Shown one piece after another: positions 31,200 to 42,360 of a stretch of 64,000 bases of DNA. Source of the DNA: Albula goreensis (Eukaryota > Chordata > Actinopteri > Albuliformes > Albulidae); assembly GCA_022829145.1 (NCBI GenBank), contig CM040751.1:1804864-1868863 (forward strand). The letters run 5' to 3'. A model generated the notes under the pieces. It did no database searches. It saw only the letters and a list, made by a program, of their open reading frames with translations, and was not told where the DNA came from. The stretch's first letter is position 1. Every line of letters begins with the position of its first letter. Position numbers and translations under genes: made by a program.

Positions 31200-33160
31200 A
31201 AAGTGAAAATGAAAGGGTACCGCCACGGCTGGAAACCAGCCCTCTTTCCACAACACTGAACCTTCCAGAGCGCCAGCGCCAGCCTGCTCTTAGAGACCGC
31301 AGGCTTTCCCCAGTCAAACATAACATCTTTGTTCTGGCTTCCTCTCCTACCTTCGTTTTAATCAGGACTGCCTGCCTCGCTAACCCAGAGGTGTGAAACC
31401 CGACCCCAAGCTTTTAGGATGTGACTGCGAACGATTAAATCGAGAGTTTCGCGTTGTGGTTCCCTCGCAGCCAGAAAGCAGACGCTTCCCTCCCTACAGT
31501 ATTATGGCGCTGTCAGCGTGGCGGGTAGGCTACGATAGCTCGGGTTCTTAATGGATTTTCCTTTAAAGGCCCCCGTGTCCTTAAACAGACTGGACCACCT
31601 CGGTGCACTGGCTCCGTATATCCCCCGGTGACAGTGTATTTACCCAGTAACCATACACTCCCCCGGCGCCAGCTCCACACTGCCCCCCCCACCCACCCCC
31701 ACCCAAATAGCCGGGCTTTAATTGGCCAGGCGTCTCTTCGTTGGAAACAGCTGATGTAACGATACACGCTAACGTTGCACAAGGCACATCAAGGACACAG
31801 AAACCTCCATAAACCTGCACTTTAGCACATCGGACTGCATGGCGCTAACCTCACAGCTCCACGTTCCGCTGTTTCTGCTTTTCAGCCCCCACCGATCGTC
31901 ATAAATACAGTCTGTTCTTATAAGAGATTATATCATAATACCATATGGTAATCACAGTTTATTTCCCTTTAACTACGGCGTGCCCCGGTAGCTCAGCCGG
32001 TAGAGCGCATCCCGCATAAGGCCAGGCCTTACCGCGGCAGCCTGTCTGTCTCTCTACCGTTACTGTCAATAAAAGTGGAAAAATCCCAAAAAAATAAAAT
32101 ATTTCCCTTTAACTAGTGCGGCTGGGGGAGGGGTTCAATTACCATATCAGACATCAGCTGTCTCAGTCATCAGGCTTGAGGAGCGAGGCCGGGCCTTCAC
32201 CGATTGGTTACACGTTAACCAATACATACACCCCGTGTAAGGAGCCGCCAGGACTCCTATATGTAAGAGTTAAATTTCACTGGAGTTCGGACCGCAGCGG
32301 TCAATGTGTACCGCGGTCACATGACTGATAAGAGCAAGCTGGAAAAACACAGGGGACGTGTTCCCTCAAACCACACCATGGGGCTTAGTCCTAAACCGTG
32401 AGTCATGAATTCAAAACATTCATTTAAATCTGTGTAAATATTTGTTTAAATTTTGATTAAAGCACCATAATGATTAAAGTCGGTGTCCCCATAGATTATG
32501 ATTAGATTTCACGACAAAGTTTTGGGCCTCATATTTTATATTGAATAAGGATTACGTGTTGAACAGTACTAATATTTAAAGACTGCAGTGTTGTTTTACT
32601 ACATCTTTCTTAGCAGAGGGCTGCAGTACTGAAGCAAGTTAATATGGTAATGCAGAGAAAATACTTTCAGTTGAATGTGACTGAAAGCCCTGCTTTATAT
32701 TAGATCTATATGGAAAGTATATATACAGTATATGGGGAATTAGGTTTAAGGAAGAGTCATGAGAAACTGCATGGATACATACCTTATTTTTTTCCTTTTT
32801 ATTTTTTTGGGGGGAGGCTTATCGCCCCAGGCTGAAAGGGTGGTGACCCATCTCCCGAAAGGCCGGTGGGTTTGGGCAGGATGAAGGGATACCTTTCAGT
32901 GAGTGGCGAGTGACAGGGCAGGTCATGTGACATGCTGCCCAGATAATGACCTGTGCTCAGTAATTAAGAGTGAGGGGAAAGATGGGGGGCAGAGTTAAAG
33001 GCCATGCTATAGGACACAGTGTGCCTGTATGCGTGAATGGGATCATTGATGCTGGATCAGACATGTCGCCACCACAGTCTCCCAGTGTCTCAGCGCACAA
33101 AACATGGGCCAGTTACGTAATCACCCACCCACCAGACCCCAGCAGCTCTGCCATTACCAC
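31200..33160 (+). other. Gene desert, 31.2-33.2 kb
   Basis: Contains the SINE (31976-32100). 31390-31760 is GC-moderate, CpG-bearing unique sequence. No gene supported. Confidence 0.6.
31976..32100 (+). mobile_element. tRNA-derived SINE with perfect target-site duplication
   Basis: A 125-bp insertion flanked by identical 15-bp repeats ATTTCCCTTTAACTA at 31961-31975 and 32101-32115. The head holds a Pol III A box, TAGCTCAGCCGG, in tRNA-like context. The tail CTGTCAATAAAAGTGG and A-rich end AAAAAAATAAAAT resemble fish SINE tails. The expected B box (GGTTCRANTCC) is absent, so the copy is internally deleted or derives from a short subfamily. The exact duplication points to a fairly recent insertion. 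Confidence 0.85.
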
Positions 33161-33164
33161 ATAA

Positions 33165-33375
33165 ACACACTAAACTGTGTGTGTGTGTCAGTCATTACCG
33201 CGCAAAGCACTGAGCCGTGTGTGTGTCAGTCATTACTGCACAAACGCACTGAGCCCTGTGCGTGTGTCAGTCATTACCATGCATACGCACTGAGCCGTGT
33301 GTGTGTATCAGTCATTCCCGTGCAAACGCACTGAGCCGTGTATGTGTCAGTTACAACCGTGTAAACAAATTGAGC
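33165..33375 (+). repeat. About 40-bp minisatellite with GTGTGT cores
   Basis: Units of CAGTCATTACCG, then CAAACGCACTGAGCC, then GTGTGTGTGT recur about five times with 38-43 bp spacing that varies with the TG length. CA-rich text continues to about 33610. Confidence 0.85.
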
Positions 33376-33609
33376 CGCACACCACAAGTAATACCCAGTA
33401 ACAAGCACAAAACAACATACAACACACCATACCGTGTGTGTGCTCATAAACATAGCTGAAGCCAAAAAAATATGTGTGTATGTGCCCAAACACATTCAGA
33501 GAAACAAACCTTAAACACACACCTACATGCACTTTCACACACTTCCACACATATTCACCATAATAATACACACACACTGTCGGCTACATTCACAGAATAC
33601 AGAACACAC

Positions 33610-35850
33610 TCATACATACGTGCACATGCACGGTGAATAACCAAAAGTGTCAAACATACACACAGCCTGGCATGCCTGTAATCGTAATGTCACGCGCCCT
33701 GCTGTGTGTTTTCTGTGGATAAACCTGGGTAACAGGTTTGGAGGGGAGGAGGATGTTTTTGAATGATTGGGTGACCTAAGCCACCCCGTCACTGGTACAC
33801 AGAACACCCTTGCGCTTTCAGGGAAATGTTTGTGAGCACAGCCCCGCATCACCCTGTTGACAGTGTAATCAGTCAACTGTTTCCTACGCCCATGCCACTG
33901 TTTGGACAACACTCACATGATCCTGCACAACAATCCCAACCAGCAGCAGTCCCAGCGGGCAGCCGGCGGGGTGCCCTGGCCTGTCTGGGGCAGGAAATAC
34001 GCCTTGGTTACCAGTTACGCACAGAAAACCCCTGTGATTAGCCAGTCTCTGGACAGCCTGCCTCAGTGGTGATGGGAAAAGCAAGGGATGTTGCCAGAGC
34101 AATGAGGCGCTTGGGTTTGGCTTTCAGCTGCTAACTGCCATTTGCTATAGTTAGCCACGCTAGCTATTAGGACATGGCCATGGAGGGGGTGTTTAAAACC
34201 TCACGGAGTAATGAATGGCAGACACCAGGCATTCTGTTATAAAACCATGTTATCTGTGCAGAGTTATCCACATGTGGGGATAGGGTTTATATACTTATGG
34301 GAAATCAAGGATGAGGTTATGAGGATTTGGCTTTGGATACTAAGGTTAGGATGAGGGTTACCAGGGATCCAATGTTTGAGGGTTTGAACCTCAAATGGAA
34401 CCACTTTTGGGCGCTTATCTGAGTTTTTAAACTAAAACCTTCTTGTATTAAGTTAATTTGCAGATGAGGAGGAGATGATAAGGCCATGATTTAAACAAGT
34501 AGGCCAGTGCCATACATGGGAATGGTGTGTGATTTCATGTGAGAATTTCGTGGTGAGTATTTCATGTGTGAACTGGAATATGCAGGTTTTAGCAGTGTAA
34601 GGTTACCTGCATGAAAGACTCTTTTCTTCCCCCTGTGCAGGTTAGGTATGAGCCACAGGAATGTGCAGTTGTGTTGTGGATCCGGTGGGAGATCAGGGGC
34701 CTGCGGCTCCAGGCTGAGGAGTGACATCATCCAGGTACACAGGAGGGTTGCTGAGGGACGTGACTCAAAGCGTCTCTCTCTCTCTCTCTCTCTCTCCCCA
34801 CCCCTCCCCTGGTCTCTCTCTCTCTCTTTCTCTCTCTGTATTCCATCGTTCCCTCCTCTGGAGTAGGATTTTTCCACTGTGGATGAAGGGCTACGAAAGC
34901 CATCTCACCCCAGAACTGTTGTAACACATTCATGAAATATATACCACATGGGCCAGATTTTGGCCCCATTAAAATCTATTATGCAACCTCGTACCCGAAA
35001 TCAGCACCGTCCAGAGTTGCCTTGCTCAAACATGCAGAAAGCCCTTTTCCACTATTGCTTCACCTTATCGGGTGATTTATTTCTGTCTTGCTTTGTAAAA
35101 AAAAAAAAAAGGCACCTGTTGACCTGGGTTGTAACTCTGCACCTCTGCGAAAGCTCTAATCTCCTTCTAGCTGGAGTTGAGCGGCGGAGGGCCTCTGTGG
35201 TTTTAGTGCGGCTGTGCTGAGCGCAGGACTTTGGAACGCCTTTATTTCAGCGGCGGTTTCGATGGCTCTGTGCTTTGCTGGTTTTATTGGGGGGCCCCAC
35301 AGCGCTAAGCCTGGGTGTTATGTAATCCCCTCACAGTGGATCAGCAGGGCATAAGCGCAGAATGCGGCTGTGCCTGTCTCAGCCAGCCTCCAGGCCCTGA
35401 CTGGCCCCATCACTGACTGGGCCGGACCCCAGTGCCATGCTCCGGGCCTCCCCCTTCCCAGCCTCCTGGAATCCCGCAGCCCCCTATCCCCCATACCCCA
35501 CCCCTCATGCCTCCTGTCCAGCATTACACTCTCCAGCTCCACAGCTTTGGTAGACAAATACACCACCTTCCCCCAAAGAGTCGTTAAACCCAGGCTCTGA
35601 CTTACAGCGGTCCTCAGTCCACAGTGCACGGCTTGAGTGAACGCACAGAGCTTTGTGAGGTGTGAAGCTGGGAATTTGGGGGGTTGCAGGCTCAAAGCAG
35701 CATCATGCTGGGAGGGTGAGAGAGGATCACACCTACACACTTGCCTTCCCAACAGGGGGGCGACACCCACCCCCATCCCCCAGCGATCCGCTGTCACAGG
35801 AGAGGGCAGTCAGGGGACAGACTTCACCCCCCGGTGAGCTGAAAGTCCCC
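33610..35850 (+). other. Gene desert, 33.6-35.85 kb
   Basis: (CT)n lies at 34770-34835 and an A run at 35098-35111. Frames across the CT region are Arg/Glu- or Ser/Leu-rich artefacts. Nothing recognisable. Confidence 0.6.
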
Positions 35851-35884
35851 ACCCCACTGTCCTCCAGGTCTGTGCACGGTACAG

Positions 35885-36480
35885 ACCACGGCAGCCTCGC
35901 TTTCTTCCTGATTCTCCTGGACCCTATCAGCTGCCTTTGACACAGTAGACCACTTCATCCTCCTGTGCTCCTTGGCAGCAATGGGGATCTGTGACACAGC
36001 TCTTGACTGGATTGAGTCCTGCCTCTCTGGTTGCTTCAAGGTTGCCTGGGGTGATGCAGTATCAACACTGTTTCCTCTTATTGCAGGAGTTCCCCAGGGT
36101 TCAGTCCTTAGCCCACTTCTATTTTCTCTATATACCCATTCTCTTGGGCCTGTCATCTCTGCCCACAGTCTATCCTACCAGTGCTGTGCTGGTGACAACA
36201 GTTTCTCTCATTCTCTCCATCTGACACACAGATCTCTGCTCATTTCTTTACTTGCCCAGGCGTCATCCCGACCTAGATGGACACCCGACACCTCAAGTTT
36301 AACCAGACAATACAGAGCTCATCTTCTTTCCTGCCCTGTCTTCCCTCATCCTGTACTTCTTCTTAGGGGACACCATCATGTCATAATTTTCTTGTGCAAA
36401 GAAACTTGGAGTGGTCCTTGATAACAAACTGACCCTCACCGCAGAGACTCTGACCAGCTTCAATTGCAGCCTCAACATTT
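35885..36480 (+). mobile_element. Decayed L2/CR1-like LINE reverse-transcriptase fragment
   Basis: The sequence reads FDTVDH from about 35937, then LLCSLAAMGICDTALDWIES, GVPQGSVLSPLLFSLYTHSL, a decayed active site (CAGDN where YADD is expected) and LGVVLDNKLTLT near 36410. These are the ordered landmarks of a non-LTR retrotransposon RT domain of the fish L2/CR1-like clade. Frameshifts break it and no endonuclease or 5' end is visible. Present boundaries are approximate. It is a dead relic and not a host gene. Confidence 0.8.
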
Positions 36481-37350
36481 CTGGACGCACCTCTCCCTAT
36501 CCCTCCCTAGCGGTTCTATACAACCATAGCTGTGTATTACTATTTTTTTACTTTATTTTTGCCTGTTGTTGTTGTCATTGTTGCTGCTGTTGCTGTTGTT
36601 GTTTGTTTTCTTGCTTCAACAGGTCCTTCACACAGTTATAGTCCACGGTTATGTTATCCCTTCCAGCTTTTGGGAGCTTTACTCAACTCTCGGATGTTTA
36701 GGTATGAGGAAAACTAACGCTTACTTAATTGTTGTCAAGAAAGAAACAGCAGAAGTGAATTTTATTACATTCCATTTTAAATTAAACAACCCATCAATCG
36801 TGTTTACACTTGTAACATTCTGTGGCTGTCCACACAGATGTGAGGAAAGACATCAAATGCAAACACAAGCTTTCTCCTCTGTTTCTAAAGCTGTATAATA
36901 GGTTTGATTTTTCTCACCTGGTTTGCTTCCACTAATTGAATTCAGCACCTAGCATAGTTAAAATAACAAGACAGAGATGGAAACCTCATCTGAAAAAAAT
37001 AATATAGTGAGGAAATTAAATTATTTACCACAAGCTGAAAACTTAGCCACAAATCCCTTGTAGCAAGAGTTAATCGTTATGTTGTGTTACAGAAGATGAA
37101 TCAGAGAGCTTTCGTTTTTTTTTCTCCACTTAGCAGTAGCACCCCCATCCTTGTTATACTTGCACACGTGTTTACTATGTGTCTGTTCACACTTCCTGTA
37201 TCAATCACAGTCATTGATACCTGCCGGACAGGAGCTTAATGGCAGAAGTGACTTCATCTCCCTAAGGCTGTCCCCCACACACAGCTCATTGTTCCTCTCT
37301 TTCAGGAACATGGTTCCTGTGCCTCTGCGATATCTGAGGGTAACATTCCC
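36481..37350 (+). other. Unique sequence after the LINE relic
   Basis: A TTG/CTG-rich low-complexity patch lies at 36560-36615. Nothing else is recognisable. Confidence 0.55.
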
Positions 37351-37357
37351 ACATCCT

Positions 37358-37358
<1 letters not shown>

Positions 37359-37446
<88 letters not shown>

Positions 37447-37590
37447 AAGAGAGAGAGAGATAGAGAGAGAGTGTGTGAGAACGAGAGAAAATGTATAATT
37501 GTGTGTGTGTATGTGTGTGTGTGTGTGCAAGAAAGAGAGAGAGTGTGAGAATGAGAGTATATGTATAAGTGTGTGTGTGTGTGTGTCCAT
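37359..37590 (+). repeat. (TG)n plus (GA)n compound microsatellite
   Basis: A pure TG run of about 43 units (37359-37444) is followed by GAGA runs and then two further TG/GA cycles. The related open frames on both strands are artefacts. Confidence 0.95.
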
Positions 37591-37674
37591 GCATGTGTGT
37601 GTGCTTTCCTTTTGTGCACACTTTTATTTGTGATCAACCCACTTTGCGGCCCCAGGTCCACTGGGGCTGGAACT

Positions 37675-37805
37675 GGGTGGGATTGGGCAGGGTGGCGCTG
37701 GGGCAGGGTGGATCTGGGGCAGGGGATTGGGCAGGGCAGGGCTGGAGCAGGGTGGGTTTGGGTAGGGCGGAGTGAGGCAGGGAGGGGTTGGGCAGGGTGG
37801 AGGGG
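37675..37805 (+). repeat. G-rich minisatellite (GGGCAGGGTGG-type)
   Basis: Variants of TTGGGCAGGGTGG and CTGGGGCAGGG repeat over about 130 nt with many GGG/GGGG runs, so this strand could form several G-quadruplexes. The Gly/Trp/Arg-rich frames are artefacts. Confidence 0.8.
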
Positions 37806-38854
37806 ATTGCAGCAGTTTACTCTACAAGTTTAGCTGTTGCTGGTTTGTTGGGGCTCTCTGAGGCCTGTGAGAGTGTTTTACGGCAGGCGGTAAAGGCTAA
37901 CATTTACAGCAAGACTCCTGAGATACACTCACTCCATTCTTTCTCAGCCCCACCCCCTCCATCATCAAACATTGACCACATCTCACCAACATATTACACA
38001 GCCACTTACATACAAACTTCCATACAACACCTACCCACAACATTTACGTACAACACTTCCATACAACACCTACCCATAACACTAAAACATAACACCAACC
38101 CACAGCACTTACATACAACTCCTACCTTCATCTACCCACAACATTTTCTGTTGTTTTCAGCACTGCTACATTTACCAGTCCCATATATATATTCCTGGCC
38201 CCCCACATATGCAGACACACTTCCACACAGGCCTTGCATAGACACAGTGAGACTATGGCCTGCTGTCTCTCACAGACAGGGACACATGTCAACTTTTAAG
38301 ACTGACCTGTCTGTTTTTATCCCAGTTAATGAACCCCCAGGTATTGCATTAGCCAGGCCTGCATCAGCAAGCTCCGGGCCCTCTCCTCTTCCTGCCTGCA
38401 ATGTTATACATGCTCGACCTCCACCCCCCGGCCCCTAGCGCCTCTCTCCGACAGGAACACCCCCCAGCACACCCAGGGGGCCTCTAAGAGCCTTGCTGGG
38501 TGGTCCCTTAAAGCCTGACCTTTTGTGAGGTTGGAGGTTAAAGGTGAGCCCAGTGGTGTGTGGGAAATGCGCTGGTTTTGCCGGGCCTGTGGAGAGAGAG
38601 AGAGAGCGCCTGGGCGAAGCCACTTCCTCCCTCTGCTCCTTCTCAGGTTTGTTTAATTGGGCCTCTCAGGTCATTATGACATCAGCGGGCGATTGTGACA
38701 TCACCTGAGGGCTGGGGGTGCATTAGCTTTGATTTAGCAGGATTCCTCTTTCATACCCACCCCATGCTATTCCAAAACGAGGCCCAAGCAACAGTTACCA
38801 GACACAAATTTCTTCAGTGAATAAACAAAAGAATAAATACAAATGCTATATATT

Positions 38855-38885
38855 TATTTGGCAGACGCTTATCCAAACTGAAGGA
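38855..38885 (-). mobile_element. Short L2-type LINE 3' tail fragment
   Basis: ATTTATTTGGCAGACGCTTA then TCCAAACTGAAG matches the complement of the common fish L2-tail core (GGCAGACGCTTTTATCCAAA-like). Only about 30 nt remains. Confidence 0.5.
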
Positions 38886-40048
38886 GAGAAGCGCAGCCAA
38901 AATGACAAGCACAGCGTAACAAGTAACACATCAATGTCAAAATCAGCAAACACCACTGAATAAATACACACAAGTGTTAACTGTGTTCATTAAGCGGACA
39001 TGTTTTTTTCTTTCCCATTTCTTCTCAGGTTGGAATTGTCCACAGTTCTGTCCCACACCAGCAGACCTGAGGGTAACCTATCTTATCTAATAACGGACTT
39101 GTCTGCAAAGTACTGCACCAGATTTCAGGATCCAGCCCAGGAGGGCAACGGAAAGGGTCTCATCACTGAAATCATACATTTAAACTGCCGCTCGGGGCAT
39201 AAATTAGCTGTTGATGAGGCCAGGTTGCTTGGTGTTGTAATGGTGAGGTAACCCACACTAAGGACCAGGAGCAGAAGCACCATATGCTACCATCTACACT
39301 CAATTTATCTCCCCTATTTTCCAACATTTGAGTGAAGTCCCATAACGGCAACTGATTTCCATGAAGACTGCAGCCGTCATCGACTGTACATAACAACTGA
39401 TGCGTATCTTGAAAAACAGTGACGATCTCACTGTTACTTTTCCAGCGAAAGAGCCGTAAAGGCTGAGAGAATAGGAGGCGCGGGTCTGACGGTCTGACGT
39501 ACCCCACACAGGTATGCAAAGCCATGTCCACATACATTTCAGCATTACATAACGTGTTTAGTACCATGTTTGAGGAAGGTGTTGACAGATTTGCAAAGGG
39601 TTGCCTGGACACTCACTGAAAGCGCCAGGAACTCCCCCTTTTGTAGTTTTGCAAGCGCTGGAAAAGCCCTTGCTCGCTGAATAACACATACCCCTTGCTA
39701 TCAGACAGACCCAGTTGGACATTGTAGACATTACAGCCTTGGTGCATGGACCCCTTGCTCTCTCATGATTTAGTTTGTTCAACACTTGGGTCTTGTGTTG
39801 AAAGATTGCTTTCTGATGACAGTCTCTCAAAGATGAATCAACATGCGGTGGCTCAATGTTTCCATCTCTGGAGAGGGATAAGGCAGGCCTTTGTCACATT
39901 GTTCTTTGTAGGTCCATACACCTTTATTTTCCATTGTTTCATATGGGAAAAATGAGGGGGGGAGGGGTCCGATATTTGTGCTTAAGCTCTTTTGAATAGA
40001 GGGCTCGTCTGGACTTGCAGGGTGATGCGTGTGGGAGTGAGTGTTTAT

Positions 40049-40081
<33 letters not shown>

Positions 40082-40976
40082 CACCCATGTGTGTGTCCAC
40101 ATGTAGAAACCAGTGTAAGTGTTGTGTGTGAGTGTGTGTGTGTGTCCGCATGTACGCACATGTGTGAGTGCTGTGTGTGTCTGTGTTTATGCAGTGGTCA
40201 GTTTGTAGTGCTGTGACAGGACTGGGAAGAAACTGAAGACAGAGCAGATCGACCTCCATATCTGAACCATTAAGTGAGTCTGCTTATCATTTTAGCACTG
40301 CTTTATGGACATGAGCCGGCCCTGCCAGTGTTGAACAAGCCTTGCCCCTGTTAGACTGTATTTTAATTCACCGTTTTCCATGTACACACAGTCTGTGTTA
40401 CATTACTTTTTCCAAACATTACCTTTATGCAAATGTAGGTAAGGGCTCACCCTCCTAAGGCCTGCTTTTGTGCTGATATTGTGTGGTCACGTAGCCTTCG
40501 GGTGGGTCCGTTAAACTTTTATGATAGAATTATACCTCAAAATGAAAACAGGAAATGGGACTTTCCTTTTATTTTATTGTAAAATGACAATTTGAGAAGG
40601 GAGAGGAGGAAGCAAAAAGCCGGAGTGTGTGCATGTGAGATGTTAAGGGCCCGAAGTCAACCAAACACCATGAAACTCTTGAAGCCTTTTGTTGATTGGT
40701 CTAGCAGTCATCAGAGAGACACAGCACTGACTCCCCCTCCCAACCCCTCCCTAAATTTCCTTTGGCAACTTTCAGCCCTTTAGAGACGTTGGGATTTTCC
40801 AGAGACAAAATCTGAGATCTTCCTTGCCTCATTTGAGTCTTTGTTCAGATCAGAAGTGGGGTCACACACCTCCTTTTGGTCTTAAACCAGAGGATCAGTG
40901 AAAGGGTTCCAACCATTCAGCCCTGAATCTCCTTACTGCGAGAACTGCTGGGCAGCCAATAGCTGATTAGGGGGAG

Positions 40977-40989
40977 GGGTCAAAGGTCA
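40977..40989 (+). promoter_or_regulatory. DR1-type element
   Basis: GGGTCAAAGGTCA: two nuclear-receptor half sites separated by one base, in unique sequence. Function unproven. Confidence 0.35.
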
Positions 40990-42056
40990 GAACAGATGCA
41001 GGCAGTGGTACATTACATGGACTGAGAGATTTAGAGCATTGATGTATAATGGCCAAGTAGGAAAAAATCAATACAGAACATTTACTTTGATGTGGGGCTA
41101 TTTTCGCATCTCAGCTCGGAGCTACACACTTATAAGTCATTCTGAGGCTCTTCCGAATGCTTATGAAATAATTATATATTTATGGTGCCGCTAATGCTAG
41201 CAGTACCTTACTCTACTCATTCTCAGTAGGTAGTTCCACTCTCTTATTTCCTATTCCCCATGACCACATAAACCACATGGATAATTACGAATTTCCTAGC
41301 CTTGTTTGTGTCTTAGTTTGAGATCTACACATCTCAGTCTATCTTATCCCTGTTATTTTATCCATACCATTAATCTTTGTTTTGTTTGTAATATCTGGTG
41401 CCATATCTTGTCCACAACATGTCCACATATTTCCACATATCTTGGTAATCTCCACTACTGCATTATACAGTATAAGTCAGGTCTCTAGACACGTAAGAAG
41501 GAGAATGCATGCCTTACGTGGGAGTAGATTCTAAATGCCTTGTGTAGGAAAAAGACGCTAGCTAAATACGTAATAATGTGTATGAATTTCTGTTAGAGCG
41601 TCCCAGGTCAATTAAGCCTAGATGATTTTGAGTTATAATTTCCATGGCCAAAGGAACAGTAAAGCATTTCAGCGTTCAGATACATGGGGGAACATGACTG
41701 ACTCTTATGTTTTGGAAAAACTCAAACAATAAGACAACTGACACATCCCAGGTACGTTTCAACAGGGAGTCACGTTTTTATTGTTTTGTTTTGCATTTTT
41801 TGTCCTGAATAATTGCTACCTCTGTACCTATGAATTAACTCCCCCCTACTCCCCACACCCCCCATCCCCGCGAAACAATCCCCATTGCTTTCAGAAATGT
41901 TTTGCCAAAATATTCCATCTCGATTTTCCAGCTTTTGATTGCATTTGCCCTCTGGGAGGGGGGTTTCTGGGAGGGGAAGTGACATCATGGAAAGGGTTCA
42001 GTTTGGGCGGCAGGGCCCTGGGTGGTGGAGGCTCTGCGATTAAGAGATTATGAGCG

Positions 42057-42360
42057 ATGAAGGAAATGAAAGCCGCCCCCCGGGGGGGGAAGCTGTGGCG
42101 GTTTGAGCTGGCGGTGGCCCCGGGGCCGGACCATGCAGGGGCCCTGCAGGTAGACGCCCGCGCTGATCTGCGGTTAATTAGGGCGGCCCCCGGAGCTCCG
42201 CCAGGTCCTGTGCGTTTGGGCGAACCAGAGAGGGCTGATTCAGCACAGCCATGGGACAAGCCACCACCACGGAATCAAAGGAGGCGCCCAGGGGCCAGGA
42301 AAATGCCTCCCACCCACCCTGGACCCTCACAGCCTTCGGCAGGGGCTGGATGAATTATGA
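42057..42360 (+). promoter_or_regulatory. GC-rich, homeobox-motif-bearing candidate element
   Basis: A non-repetitive GC-rich island in AT-richer desert. It contains a perfect inverted repeat TGCAGGG-G-CCCTGCA (42134-42148) and TTAATTAG (42174-42181), a typical homeodomain core. The 98-codon frame through it is unrecognised and compositional. Candidate enhancer only. Confidence 0.3.

Larger units (their letters stand above)
37806..41800 (+). other. Gene desert, 37.8-41.8 kb
   Basis: Contains ACAACAC/TACCCA-rich imperfect repeats at 37975-38150, an L2-tail fragment at about 38855-38885, (TG)n at 40054-40082 and a DR1 element at 40977-40989. The minus-strand frame at 39172-39612 (146 codons) has no recognisable motif. 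Confidence 0.6.

Noticed and set aside
30521..31321. Frames of 212-266 codons on both strands
   Set aside because: They are generated by a stop-free 51-bp tandem unit; composition is perfectly periodic and both strands are open.
31980..32060. Functional tRNA gene
   Set aside because: A box present, but no B box, no cloverleaf and a SINE tail with target-site duplication.
37201..37661. Thr/His-rich frames over the TG/GA repeats
   Set aside because: Microsatellite artefacts.
39172..39612. 146-codon minus-strand frame
   Set aside because: No recognisable motif or neighbouring exon; chance level for this length of desert.
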